From assembly GCA_015231795.1 (NCBI GenBank), contig JADGAX010000002.1, forward strand, positions 529,067-593,066: 64,000 nt of DNA, read 5' to 3'. The position numbers and the translations under genes are program-made. Positions within the stretch are counted from its first letter, which is position 1. Each line of letters begins with the position of its first letter. The notes under the pieces were generated by a model. That model had not been told where the DNA came from, ran no database searches, and saw only the letters and a program-made list of their open reading frames with translations. Source of the DNA: Alphaproteobacteria bacterium. Lineage in GTDB: Bacteria; Pseudomonadota; Alphaproteobacteria; Rhodospirillales; WMHbin7. Below, piece after piece: positions 8,331 through 18,421 of the stretch.

Positions 8331-9461
8331 TTGAGTAATCATAATCAAGAACATGCCTATGCAAGGCGGCGCTTCCTGGCAACGGGGGGCGCCGCTCTTC
8401 TGCTTGGCGCATTGCCTTGCAAGGCGATAGCCCAGGAGCGGCATGCGCCGCCCCGCCCCGCCAAAATTCTAGGCAGATGGCAGACCGGCAACCGGCATCT
8501 TGTGCCGCCGGGCGTTTTGGACAGCGGCATGGTTTTGGCTGGCGATACGGCGGTTGAATATTGGAGCCTTGAAACCGGCCAAGCCAAACGCCGCTGGTCA
8601 ATGCCTTTGGGCGACGATCCCGCCACCTTCAAGCCGCGCATCGATGGCGATCTGGCGCTGGTGTCCGGGCGCAACTTTCTGGCGGTCCATGCTCTATCCG
8701 ATGGGCGCAGGCTGTGGCGTCAGGAACCCAAGAGCGAGGAATTCTCGGTACCCTTGATCGCAGGGGGGCGCGTCTATGTGGGCGACGGTTTCACGCTGCG
8801 CTGCTTCGATGCGCGCACCGGGGCCGAACTGTGGTCAACCGTTACCGATCCCGCCATTCGCATCCATTACGGCCCCGCCATCAAGGGCGACACGGTTTAT
8901 CTATGTCCGGGCGACGGCGTGCTCTACGCCTTTGACGCCGCCAGCGGCAAGATCAAATGGACCGTCGACAAATCCGAACAATGGCAGTATTTGCGCCAGT
9001 TGCATTTCTGGGGCGATGTGCTGGTCGGCGGCGGCTATCACGATGAAGTCTGGGGCTTGGCCGCCGATGACGGGCGGGTGCTGTGGCGCTTCGTGGCAGG
9101 CAATTTCGTCAATTCGCATCTGGTGTCCGGCAAGGGGGTTTACTTCTGGTCGCCCACCGGCTGGATCTACAAGCTGAATCCCGCCGACGGCCTCGTTCAG
9201 TGGCGTCACCATACGGTGGACTATGTGAAGAAGCAGGGATGGAACTGGGCGCCCTTGATGGCCGAATTGGCCGCCACAGAAAGCCGCCTGTTCTGCCTGG
9301 ACATGAAACATGTGCTGCATGTGCTGGATGTCGAGACCGGCGACGAAACCCACCGCCTGACCCTGCCCGCCTGCCGCGCCTTCGTGACGCCGGGCGACAA
9401 GGGGGAAAGCGCCTGGGTGGGCAGCCTGTCCGGCGAGCTTTTGAACCTGGGCATCGGTTAA
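8331..9461 (+). CDS. Tat-exported PQQ-type beta-propeller protein
   Basis: The N-terminus has a twin-arginine signal (ARRRFLATGGAALLLGA), so the folded protein is exported to the periplasm. About seven repeats of the PQQ/WD-like type follow, each ending in a D-x-x-x-G-x-x-x-W turn (examples FDARTGAELW, FDAASGKIKW, NPADGLVQW), which gives a seven-bladed propeller. The start is uncertain. I chose the TTG at 8331, just after the stop of the cytochrome gene. An ATG at 8298 would overlap that gene by 31 bases and add a polar extension before the Tat signal. Repeats alone do not prove a quinone cofactor; the protein could be a BamB-like scaffold. Co-transcription with the cytochrome suggests a dehydrogenase or assembly role in electron transfer. 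Confidence 0.72.
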   Translation: MSNHNQEHAYARRRFLATGGAALLLGALPCKAIAQERHAPPRPAKILGRWQTGNRHLVPPGVLDSGMVLAGDTAVEYWSLETGQAKRRWSMPLGDDPATFKPRIDGDLALVSGRNFLAVHALSDGRRLWRQEPKSEEFSVPLIAGGRVYVGDGFTLRCFDARTGAELWSTVTDPAIRIHYGPAIKGDTVYLCPGDGVLYAFDAASGKIKWTVDKSEQWQYLRQLHFWGDVLVGGGYHDEVWGLAADDGRVLWRFVAGNFVNSHLVSGKGVYFWSPTGWIYKLNPADGLVQWRHHTVDYVKKQGWNWAPLMAELAATESRLFCLDMKHVLHVLDVETGDETHRLTLPACRAFVTPGDKGESAWVGSLSGELLNLGIG

Positions 9462-10742
<1,281 letters not shown>

Positions 10743-10753
10743 GGATAGCGGCA

Positions 10754-10770
10754 AGCCCGGATTGCGGGCT
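10754..10770 (+). terminator. Short hairpin after aatA
   Basis: A 6-bp GC-rich stem (AGCCCG with CGGGCT, loop GATTG) lies 12 bases past the aatA stop. There is no T-run, so terminator function is only possible. Confidence 0.3.
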
Positions 10771-10821
10771 GCCTTGGCATCGGCTAAGCTCCCCCCATCA
10801 GGATAAAGGGGGAGCGAGGCC

Positions 10822-11331
10822 ATGAATCTGCGTCATCTTGCCAAGACAGCCCTGTTGCTGTTTGCCCTTCCCTTTCCCGCCCTGGCCGGGGAAAGCCAGT
10901 TCTGCCTTGATTATGCGAATGGCGCCTGTGCCTCACCCGTTTTGAGCGGCGGTCAAGTCCGTCTTGAAAGCCTGTCTCGCAACGCCAACGGCGATCGCGT
11001 GCTGTTTCTGTCCAGCCAGCAGGCGGCCAGTGATGGACAAATCCTGTTTCATCACTGGGAGATGTCGCAGACCGCGCGCGGGCGTGGCGGCGAAGCGCAT
11101 CGCTGGATCGGCGTTACCCCCGACGAGTCCGCCAAGGCGGCCTTGTCGGCCCAGAATTTGGGGGCAGGGCCAGCCAAGGCCAGCTTCGGTTTCGCCGTCA
11201 AGACCGGTGGAAAAAGCTATCGCCTGCATAGCTGGCGCGTGATCTATGGCCCCGGCAAGGTGGCCGCCACTGTCGCTGGCGCAGACGGCCAACCGCTGGG
11301 AAATCCAGTCACGCTCGAAATTCTGGAATAA
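10822..11331 (+). CDS. Small secreted protein of unknown function (DUF2914-like?)
   Basis: The 169-residue protein has a signal peptide (MNLRHLAKTALLLFALPFPALA, cleavage near 22) and two cysteines close after it (CLDYANGAC) that could form a disulfide. The remainder is beta-rich. The segments LFHHWEM and YRLHSWRVIYGPGKVAATV recall the pattern of DUF2914 domains, but I could not confirm this. The ATG has GGGGGAG 8 bases upstream. It ends facing the brnA gene, and both share a bidirectional hairpin. No role can be named; periplasmic location is the firm inference. Confidence 0.6.
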   Translation: MNLRHLAKTALLLFALPFPALAGESQFCLDYANGACASPVLSGGQVRLESLSRNANGDRVLFLSSQQAASDGQILFHHWEMSQTARGRGGEAHRWIGVTPDESAKAALSAQNLGAGPAKASFGFAVKTGGKSYRLHSWRVIYGPGKVAATVAGADGQPLGNPVTLEILE

Positions 11332-11353
11332 AAAGCGGTCAGCCCGCTTTTTT
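11330..11353. terminator. Bidirectional terminator between the secreted protein gene and brnA
   Basis: AAAAAGCGG (11330-11338) pairs with CCGCTTTTT (11344-11352) around a TCAGC loop, with one more T after it. The A-run on one side and T-run on the other make it a classical intrinsic terminator in both directions. It overlaps the stop codons of both convergent genes. Confidence 0.8.
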
Positions 11354-11659
11354 CGTCTGCGCTTCCATATAGGCGCGCAACACCGCATTCATGCGCGACT
11401 GATAACCCTTGCCGTGGCTTTTGAACCAAGCCAGCACATCGCTATCGACGCGCAGCGATAAAGCTGATTTTCCGGGCGGAAAGACGATCTCGGCGTTTTT
11501 AAACCATTCCTCGTCCAGGATAGGGGCGGCGTCGGGATCGGAGGCTATCGCCTTCTCGATGTCGGCGTCGGTGAGCGCATCCACCCGCGCCCAATCGGTT
11601 CTATCCTTCAGCTGTTTGATCTCTGCGAGTGTATATCTGACGATATGCTCTGATTTCAT
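11339..11659 (-). CDS. brnA: BrnA-type antitoxin
   Basis: This 106-residue protein matches the BrnA antitoxin family. The N-terminus carries MKSEHIVRYTLAEIKQLKDR, then DWARVDALTDADI, and the C-terminal half (about 70-105) is a ribbon-helix-helix DNA-binding domain (ALSLRVDSDVLAWFK, then SRMNAVLRAYME). BrnA proteins neutralise the BrnT ribonuclease and repress their own promoter. The gene is downstream of brnT on the same strand and overlaps it by 59 bases, the normal order for this type II module. It ends at a shared terminator. Confidence 0.9.
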   Translation of the reverse strand: MKSEHIVRYTLAEIKQLKDRTDWARVDALTDADIEKAIASDPDAAPILDEEWFKNAEIVFPPGKSALSLRVDSDVLAWFKSHGKGYQSRMNAVLRAYMEAQTKKAG

Positions 11660-11909
11660 TGTCTCTGGCCCTTCTTGCCGAGATGATGCGTAAGGCCTCG
11701 TCGCGAATGGTATAGACGACGGTCAACATTTTACCGCCTACGTTACCCACAGCCAACCACCGCTTCTCGCTTGCATGGGCCGAGGGCAGGTTCAAGAACT
11801 CGTTCTCGAAAACATGCGCCGCTAGAACGAAGTCAATGCCATGCTTGGCAAGGTTGGCTTCTCTCTTGTTCTCGTCCCATTCAAAAAGCATTGTATCTAC
11901 GTTTGTCAT
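11601..11909 (-). CDS. brnT: BrnT-type ribonuclease toxin
   Basis: BrnT toxins are RelE-fold ribonucleases that stop translation when unbound. The family motif FEWDENKREANLAKHGIDF is at the N-terminus, followed by RWLAVGNVGGKMLTVVYTIRD and the C-terminal RIISARRARDNEIRAYRQ, which holds the arginines typical of this family. I used the ATG at 11909 (102 residues). An ATG at 11891 would give 96 residues and start directly at MLFEWDENK as in many homologues. A palindrome upstream may be the operator. The gene is complete, so the toxin is probably functional. Confidence 0.88.
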   Translation of the reverse strand: MTNVDTMLFEWDENKREANLAKHGIDFVLAAHVFENEFLNLPSAHASEKRWLAVGNVGGKMLTVVYTIRDEALRIISARRARDNEIRAYRQIYTRRDQTAEG

Positions 11910-11942
11910 GGCAGGCAAGCCCCTGCTGGCACAGCCTCTCGT

Positions 11943-11958
11943 TGTACTAAAAGGTACA
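11943..11958. promoter_or_regulatory. Palindrome upstream of brnT, candidate BrnA operator
   Basis: TGTAC and GTACA arms are separated by six bases (TGTACTAAAAGGTACA), 33 bases upstream of the brnT start. BrnA-type antitoxins repress their own operon through such inverted repeats. The assignment is by position and symmetry only. Confidence 0.4.
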
Positions 11959-12142
11959 TGATTCGCGGGGCGAAAAGAAATGGGTGATCCTGGCCGACAG
12001 GAGTAAGTTAACCTGCACGAATTCAAGAATTTAGTAACTCGTGTGAAATCGTCACGTAAGCACCTGCTTTCCCCCTTGCTTTCCCCTCCCCAGCCTGAAA
12101 ACAATAGGTTAGGCGTTAGAACCGACTTGGGGAGAGGGAACC

Positions 12143-14182
12143 ATGCCCAACCGTCCAGTATCGAAGCCACGCGTGGCGGCCCTGGTGGGGCCTTATCTTT
12201 CGGGCAAAACCTCGCTACTTGAAGCCCTGCTGTTCGAAGCCGAGGCCGTGCATCGAAAAGGGCTGGTCAAGGACGGCAGTTCGGTGGGCGACGCCTCGTC
12301 CGAGGCCAGGGCGCGTCAGATGAGCACCGAACTGAATATCGTCAACGTCAACTATCTGGGCGATCCATGGACGCTGATCGATTGCCCCGGCTCGATCGAA
12401 CTGGCCCAGGAAAGCATGAACGCCCTGGCGGTGGCCGATGTCGCCGTGGTGGTGGCCGAACCCGATCCAGCTCGCGCCCTGATGCTGTCGCCCCTGCTGA
12501 AGTTTTTAGACGACCACAAAATTCCGCACATCTTGTTCTTGAACAAGATGGACGCCTCGACGATCAAGGTGCGCGACGCCCTGGAAGCCCTGCAAACCGT
12601 GTCCGAACGCCCGCTGGTGCTGCGTGAAATCCCGCTGCGCGACGGCGACAAGGTGACCGGCTATATCGATCTGGTGAGCGAGCGCGCCTATAAATATCAT
12701 CCGGGCGACAATTCCGACCTGATCCAAATTCCAAAGTCGGCTGCGGAAATCGAACATCAGGCCAGGCAGCAATTGCTCGAACATCTGGCCGATTACGACG
12801 ATCACCTGATGGAAGAGCTGCTGACCGACGTCGTGCCGCCGACGACCGAAGTTTATGAAACTCTGGCGCGCGATCTAAAAGACGATCTGATCGTGCCGGT
12901 CTTCTTCGGCTCGGCCCAAGCCGATGGCGGCATCAGGCGCTTGTGGAAGGCGTTGCGCCATGAAACGCCCGAGCCGCATGAAACCTTCGCCCGCCTGGGA
13001 TTGAAGGCGGACAAGGACGGGCCGCTGGTCCAGATTTTCAAGACGCTGCACGCCGCCCATACCGGCAAGATGTCGCTGGCCCGCATCTGGAAGGGCGAGG
13101 TGGCGGATGGCCAGAATATTGCGGGGGCGCGCGTGGTTGGCGTGATGGCGCTGCAAGGGGCAAAGCACGACAAGAAGCCCAAGGCAGGCGAGGGCGAGGT
13201 GGTGGGTCTTGGGCGATTGGAGGCCTTGTCCACGGGCCAATTGGCCGACGGCGAAAGGGCCGCCGATTCGGGTTGGCTGGCGCCCTTGCCGCCCTTGTTC
13301 GCGCTGGGTGTGGCGGTTTCCAAGAAGGCCGACGAAGTGAAATTGTCGGGAGCGCTGGCCAAGCTGGCCGAGGAAGACCCATCGCTGTCCGTCGAACATG
13401 CGCAAGACACCCACGAAACGCTGCTGTGGGGACAGGGCGAAATCCATTTGCAGATCGCCGCCGAGCGTTTGAAGAACCGCTTCGGGCTGGATGTGGTGAC
13501 GCATCGCCCGCAAGTGCCCTACAAGGAAACCATCAAAAAGCCAACGCAGGTGCATGGCCGCCACAAGCGTCAGTCGGGCGGCCACGGGCAGTTCGGCGAC
13601 GTGCATATCGCCATCAAGCCGCAAGCGCGGGGGGCGGGATTCGCCTTCTCGGATACGATCGTCGGCGGGGCCATCCCAAAGCAATATATTCAGCCGGTCT
13701 GCGAGGGCGTCGAGGATGTTTTGAAACAAGGACCGTTGGGATTTGCGGTGGTCGATCTGGCCGTTACCCTGACCGATGGGTCCTTCCACGCCGTCGACAG
13801 TTCCGACATGGCCTTCAAAACGGCGGGCGCCATGGCCATGCGCGAAGGCCTGCCGCAATGCGAGCCGGTGCTGCTGGAACCCGTTTTGTCGGTCGAGATC
13901 GCCATTCCGGCTGAGCACACATCGAAGGCGCAACGCTTGGTGTCGTCGCGCCGCGGCCAGATTTTGGGCTTCGACGCCAAGGATGGCTGGAAAGGTTGGG
14001 ACGTGGTCTCGGCGCAACTGCCGCAGGCGGAAATGCACGACCTGATCATCGAATTGCGCTCGCTGACCATGGGGGTCGGCACTTTTGCATGGCGTTTCGA
14101 TCACATGCAGGAGTTGTCGGGCCGCTCGGCCGACAAGGTGGTCGAAGACCGCAAGGCTTTGTTGTCGGCGGCCAGGGGGTGA
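12143..14182 (+). CDS. EF-G-like translational GTPase paralogue
   Basis: The 679-residue protein has the domain plan of elongation factor G: G domain with P-loop GPYLSGKTS (about 15-23), LIDCPG for G3, FLNKMD for G4, then domains II to V, including a domain IV segment VPYKETIKKPTQVHGRHKRQ. The G3 motif reads DCPGS where EF-G has DTPGH, so the histidine that positions the catalytic water is missing. This is a conserved paralogue type in alphaproteobacteria, as far as I recall, and not the main fusA, which normally lies in the str operon. Start: GGGAGAGGGAACC upstream of the ATG. Its role is unknown; a ribosome recycling or rescue factor with slow GTPase is possible. Confidence 0.82.
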   Translation: MPNRPVSKPRVAALVGPYLSGKTSLLEALLFEAEAVHRKGLVKDGSSVGDASSEARARQMSTELNIVNVNYLGDPWTLIDCPGSIELAQESMNALAVADVAVVVAEPDPARALMLSPLLKFLDDHKIPHILFLNKMDASTIKVRDALEALQTVSERPLVLREIPLRDGDKVTGYIDLVSERAYKYHPGDNSDLIQIPKSAAEIEHQARQQLLEHLADYDDHLMEELLTDVVPPTTEVYETLARDLKDDLIVPVFFGSAQADGGIRRLWKALRHETPEPHETFARLGLKADKDGPLVQIFKTLHAAHTGKMSLARIWKGEVADGQNIAGARVVGVMALQGAKHDKKPKAGEGEVVGLGRLEALSTGQLADGERAADSGWLAPLPPLFALGVAVSKKADEVKLSGALAKLAEEDPSLSVEHAQDTHETLLWGQGEIHLQIAAERLKNRFGLDVVTHRPQVPYKETIKKPTQVHGRHKRQSGGHGQFGDVHIAIKPQARGAGFAFSDTIVGGAIPKQYIQPVCEGVEDVLKQGPLGFAVVDLAVTLTDGSFHAVDSSDMAFKTAGAMAMREGLPQCEPVLLEPVLSVEIAIPAEHTSKAQRLVSSRRGQILGFDAKDGWKGWDVVSAQLPQAEMHDLIIELRSLTMGVGTFAWRFDHMQELSGRSADKVVEDRKALLSAARG

Positions 14183-14255
14183 TTGCATTATCGCCTTTCC
14201 GTATCAGGCCATTCAGGTCTAAGCTGGAAATGTGATAACCGTCCGGGGGTGGTGC

Positions 14256-16766
14256 ATGGACGTTACTTCGCCTCTCGATGCTTCCGAGCCGCCAGCCAAG
14301 GAAGTCGATTCCTTCAAGCGGCGTTTGCTGGAACATCTGGTTCATACCGTAGGCAAGGATCAGGTTACGACCACGGGTCGCGACTGGTACAACGCCTTGG
14401 CGCGCACGGTGCGCGATCTGCTGGTCGAAATGTGGATGGACTCGACGCGCTCCAGCTATCGCGGCGACGTCAAGCGCGTCTATTACCTGTCGCTCGAATT
14501 CCTGATCGGGCGCTCGCTGATGAACAATCTGATCAATACCGGGTTTCTAGACATCGCGCGCAAAACCCTGGCCGAGCTGGGGCTTGATCTCGACCTCGTG
14601 GCGGAAGAGGAACCCGAGGCGGCGCTGGGCAATGGCGGCTTGGGCCGTCTGGCCGCCTGCTTCATCGATTCCATGGCCACCCAGGGCATCGCCGGCTACG
14701 GCTACGGCATTCGCTACGAATACGGCATGTTCGCCCAGGAAATCGAAGACGGCTGGCAATCGGAAATGCCCGACCACTGGCTTTATCACGGCAACGCCTG
14801 GGAATTCGCCAGACCCGAAGTGGTCTATCCGGTGCGCTTCTACGGCAAGGTCGAAACCAAGACCGATTCCGAAGGCAAAACCGTCTATCTATGGACGGGC
14901 GACGAGGAAATTTTGGCTCAGGCCTACGACCAGCCGGTGCCCGGCTTCGGCGCCTGGACGGTCAACAACACGCGGCTATGGGCCGCCAAATCGTCGCGCG
15001 TCTTCGATCTTAAACGCTTCAACCAGGGCGACTATCTGGGATCGGTGCGAAGCCAGGGCGAATCCGAGAATCTGTCTCGCGTGCTTTACCCCGACGATTC
15101 CACCAGCATGGGCAAGGAACTGCGCCTAAAGCAGGAGTATTTCTTCGTCTGCGCTGCCTTGAAGGACATTCTGCGCCGCTTTCGAAGCCAGCATCCCGAC
15201 TGGTCGCTGCTGCCCGAGAAAGTGGCGATCCAATTGAACGACACGCATCCGGCGCTGGCGGTGCCGGAAATGATGCGCCTCTTGATGGACAAGTTCGGCC
15301 TTGACTGGGACTTTGCCTGGAGCCTGTCTTGCCGCGTCTTCAGCTATACCAATCACACTTTGTTGCCGGAAGCTCTCGAGACTTGGCCGGTGGCCTTGTT
15401 CGAATCCATGTTGCCCCGCCATTTGATGATCATCTTCGAGATCAACCGGCGTTTTCTGGAAGAGGTGCGCCAACGTTTCCCCGGCGACGAGGATCTGATC
15501 AGGCGCGTTTCGCTGATCGACGAGGATCACGGGCGACGCGTGCGCATGGCGCATATCGCCTTCGTGGGCAGCCATGCCGTCAATGGCGTGGCCCGCATCC
15601 ATACCGAACTGATGAAGACCACCATCTTCGCCGATTTTCACAAATTATATCCCGAGCGCATCGTCAACAAGACGAACGGCGTTACGCCCAGGCGCTGGGT
15701 CAATCAAGCCAATCGCGATCTGGCGCAACTGGTCAAGGGGCGCGTTGACGAAAACTGGCCCGCCAATCTGGAGGAATTCAGAAAACTGGTGCCCTTGGCC
15801 GACGACAAATCCTTCCGCCAAGCCTTTCGCGAGGTCAAGAAGCGCAACAAGGAGCGCTTGGCCAAGCTGATCGCCCAGAAACTGGGCGAGGAGGTCAGCG
15901 CCGACTCGCTGTTCGACGTGCATGTCAAACGCATCCACGAATACAAGCGCCAGCTTCTGAACGTTCTGGGCGTCATCGCCCGCTACAACTGCTTGAAGGC
16001 GGGCGGCAAGGAAGCGCAAAAGATGGCGGCCCGCACCGTCATTCTGGCGGGCAAGGCAGCACCCGGCTATCACACGGCCAAGCTGATCATCAAGCTGATC
16101 CATGACGTGGCCAAGGTCATCAATGCCGATCCCGCAACCAACAAGCGGCTGAAACTGATCTTCCTGCCCAATTACAATGTGGCGCTGGCCGAGAAAATCA
16201 TCCCGGCGGCCGATCTGTCGCAGCAGATTTCCACCGCCGGAACCGAGGCCTCGGGTACGGGCAACATGAAGCTGGCGCTGAACGGCGCTTTAACCATCGG
16301 CACCCGGGACGGGGCCAATATCGAAATCGCCGAGGAAGTGGGCGAGGAGAATGTCTTCTTTTTCGGCCTTCTCGCCGACGAGGTGATGCGGTTGCGCCAG
16401 CCCGGCGCCTACGACCCCAGGGATGTGATCGCCAAGAATGCGGAACTGGCCCAGGTTCTGGACATGATCGGAAGCGGTTTCTTCTCGCCCGAAGACAAGG
16501 ACCGGTTCAAATCGATCCATGATTCGCTGGTTCATCACGGCGATTGGTATCTTCTGTGTGCCGATTTTGCCGACTACATGGCCGCGCAGGAGCGGGTTGA
16601 CCGTTTGTGGGCCGACAAAGAGGCCTGGAGTGCCGCCGCCATCTACAATGTCGCGCGCATGGGGCGCTTTTCCAGCGACGTCACCATCATGGAATATGCC
16701 AAAGATATCTGGCGGGTATCGCCCCACCGCCCGGCCCCCGGCCTGGGAGAAGCGCTGATGGGTTGA
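14256..16766 (+). CDS. glgP: Glycogen phosphorylase
   Basis: This enzyme releases glucose-1-phosphate from storage glycogen. The 836-residue protein (from the ATG at 14256, with GGGGGTGG just upstream; a GTG at 14232 is an alternative) carries the family landmarks: YYLSLEFLIGRSL, EPEAALGNGGLGRLAACFIDSMA, GYGIRYEYGMF, QLNDTHPALAVPEMMR, ITNKTNG-like VNKTNGVTPRRW, and the PLP site EASGTGNMKLALNGALTIGTRDGAN with its lysine. The length is normal (about 800-850). No other glycogen genes are next to it, so it stands alone here. Together with phaC it shows carbon storage use. Confidence 0.96.
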   Translation: MDVTSPLDASEPPAKEVDSFKRRLLEHLVHTVGKDQVTTTGRDWYNALARTVRDLLVEMWMDSTRSSYRGDVKRVYYLSLEFLIGRSLMNNLINTGFLDIARKTLAELGLDLDLVAEEEPEAALGNGGLGRLAACFIDSMATQGIAGYGYGIRYEYGMFAQEIEDGWQSEMPDHWLYHGNAWEFARPEVVYPVRFYGKVETKTDSEGKTVYLWTGDEEILAQAYDQPVPGFGAWTVNNTRLWAAKSSRVFDLKRFNQGDYLGSVRSQGESENLSRVLYPDDSTSMGKELRLKQEYFFVCAALKDILRRFRSQHPDWSLLPEKVAIQLNDTHPALAVPEMMRLLMDKFGLDWDFAWSLSCRVFSYTNHTLLPEALETWPVALFESMLPRHLMIIFEINRRFLEEVRQRFPGDEDLIRRVSLIDEDHGRRVRMAHIAFVGSHAVNGVARIHTELMKTTIFADFHKLYPERIVNKTNGVTPRRWVNQANRDLAQLVKGRVDENWPANLEEFRKLVPLADDKSFRQAFREVKKRNKERLAKLIAQKLGEEVSADSLFDVHVKRIHEYKRQLLNVLGVIARYNCLKAGGKEAQKMAARTVILAGKAAPGYHTAKLIIKLIHDVAKVINADPATNKRLKLIFLPNYNVALAEKIIPAADLSQQISTAGTEASGTGNMKLALNGALTIGTRDGANIEIAEEVGEENVFFFGLLADEVMRLRQPGAYDPRDVIAKNAELAQVLDMIGSGFFSPEDKDRFKSIHDSLVHHGDWYLLCADFADYMAAQERVDRLWADKEAWSAAAIYNVARMGRFSSDVTIMEYAKDIWRVSPHRPAPGLGEALMG

Positions 16767-16853
16767 CCCCAAGCCCTCATCCCCCCATCTCTTGTAGATG
16801 CATGCAAGCAGGGCCATCTAGGGCCGAAGCCGGCAAAGCCAAAGCTGAGACAG

Positions 16854-17678
16854 ATGAAGTTTATCGATCCCACCCTTATTCCCGCCACGGGCAATCCGGA
16901 AATCGATCGCGACCACCGCAAGATGGCCGAGACGATGAACCGCGTCTATGACGACTGGCAGCAGGGCAAGCGCTGTCCCGAGCTGGCCGAGCGGATGGAG
17001 GAGTTGAAAAGCCAGATCGTTTCCCACTTCGCCAAGGAAACCACCATCTCGCGCGGGGCGGGCTATAAGGAATGGCTGATCCATCATCAAGAACACAAGC
17101 GCTTCCTGGGCCGCTTCAACGCCTTTCTGGAAAGTTGTCGCAAACGGCCCGGCCCCGACAACGCCAACATCGAAATGTTCATGGAGCTGGAACGCCATCT
17201 GTTCGAGCACGAAGTCCTGACCGATCAGGAAATGTGGGGACTGTGGTCGACGCCGCCTCATGAAGGAGCCAATAAGGATGGGTTGCTGATCGGCTGGAAG
17301 CCGGAATATGCGGTCGGCGTCGAACAGATCGACGGCCAGCATCGGCGCCTGATCGACATGCTGAACGAAATTCACCGGCGCATGCGAGATGAAACGCCGC
17401 CCTTGTCTTATGTGATCGAACGGCTCAAGGCGGTCTTCCAGGAAGCCGTTCAGCATTTCCTCACCGAGGAAAAATATTTTGCACAGCTTCCAGATGCGCT
17501 GGCCGAGCAGCATCGCGGCGCGCATGAAGGCTTGATCCGCGAACTGAAGCGGGCGATCGACGACCATGAATCGGCCGATCTCGAAGGTTTTGCCGCCCTG
17601 ATCGAAGGCTATCTGAAATTCTGGTTGCTCGATCACATCTTGAATACCGACTCGCGCCTAAGGGAATTCCTCAAATAA
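16854..17678 (+). CDS. Protein with two hemerythrin domains
   Basis: The 274-residue protein holds two complete hemerythrin domains. In the first (about 1-135) the ligands appear in DRDHRKM, HFAKE, HHQEH and HEVLTD; in the second (about 148-270) in DGQHRRL, HFLTEE, HRGAH and HILNTD. Each has the HxxxE, HxxxH and HxxxxD pattern of a di-iron oxygen-binding site. The second domain matches the bacteriohemerythrin form more closely. No membrane or signalling domain is attached, so it is likely a soluble oxygen or iron binder. The next gene starts 8 bases after the stop, so the two probably form an operon. Confidence 0.88.
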   Translation: MKFIDPTLIPATGNPEIDRDHRKMAETMNRVYDDWQQGKRCPELAERMEELKSQIVSHFAKETTISRGAGYKEWLIHHQEHKRFLGRFNAFLESCRKRPGPDNANIEMFMELERHLFEHEVLTDQEMWGLWSTPPHEGANKDGLLIGWKPEYAVGVEQIDGQHRRLIDMLNEIHRRMRDETPPLSYVIERLKAVFQEAVQHFLTEEKYFAQLPDALAEQHRGAHEGLIRELKRAIDDHESADLEGFAALIEGYLKFWLLDHILNTDSRLREFLK

Positions 17679-17686
17679 GCACTGCC

Positions 17687-18421
17687 TTGCCGTCCTTGAT
17701 CGTCGAGACCGTCAATCCGGGGGCCAGCCAGCCCCTGCTGCTGATTTGCGATCACGCCTCGAATGTCATTCCGGCGCATCTGAAGGAGCTGGGTCTGCCA
17801 AAGGCCGAGCGGGAGCGCCACATCGCTTGGGACATCGGAGCAGGAGCCGTCACGCGCCAACTGGCGAAGCAATTGGGCGTTGCAGCGGTTCTGGGCGGCG
17901 TGTCGCGTTTGGTGATCGATCTGAACCGCGCACCCGACGATGCCAACGCCATGCCTGTTCAAAGCGACGGCACGCCGGTTCCCGGCAATCAGAATCTTGA
18001 CCGCGACCGGATCAACGAACGCATCCGCGATTATTTCACGCCCTATCACGCAGAAGTGTCGTCGCAAATCGCTCGCCTGCAGGGGCTGGGGATCGCCCCC
18101 GTCTTGCTTGCGGTCCACAGTTTCACGCCAAGCATGAATGGGCGAAGCAGGCCCTGGCATGCGGGCATTCTATGGAACCAGGACGACAGGCTGGCCGCGC
18201 CGCTGATCGAAGCGCTTAGGAGCGAGCCAGGCCTGTGCATCGGCGACAACGAACCTTATTCGGGGCGCGATCTGGCTTACAGCTTGAACAGACATGCGGG
18301 GGCCGCTGGTCTTCTGCATGCCGGGATCGAAATCCGACAGGACTTGATCGAAACAGAGGAACAGGCGCAAGATTGGGCGCGTCTTTTGGCCCGCCTCTTG
18401 AAAGATCTTGTGCCGATATGA
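17687..18421 (+). CDS. N-formylglutamate amidohydrolase family protein
   Basis: The protein (244 residues) belongs to the N-formylglutamate amidohydrolase family (PF05013), zinc enzymes that cleave N-formylglutamate to formate and glutamate. Visible landmarks are LLICDHASNVIP near residue 18, HIAWDIGAGAVTRQLA, RLVIDLNRAPDD, and VHSFTPSM. The only reasonable start is a TTG at 17687; no ATG or GTG precedes the conserved region. It has no histidine-degradation neighbours, so the true substrate may differ from that of HutG. It overlaps the next gene by ATGA. A second family member lies at 51335-52123. Confidence 0.8.
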   Translation: MPSLIVETVNPGASQPLLLICDHASNVIPAHLKELGLPKAERERHIAWDIGAGAVTRQLAKQLGVAAVLGGVSRLVIDLNRAPDDANAMPVQSDGTPVPGNQNLDRDRINERIRDYFTPYHAEVSSQIARLQGLGIAPVLLAVHSFTPSMNGRSRPWHAGILWNQDDRLAAPLIEALRSEPGLCIGDNEPYSGRDLAYSLNRHAGAAGLLHAGIEIRQDLIETEEQAQDWARLLARLLKDLVPI

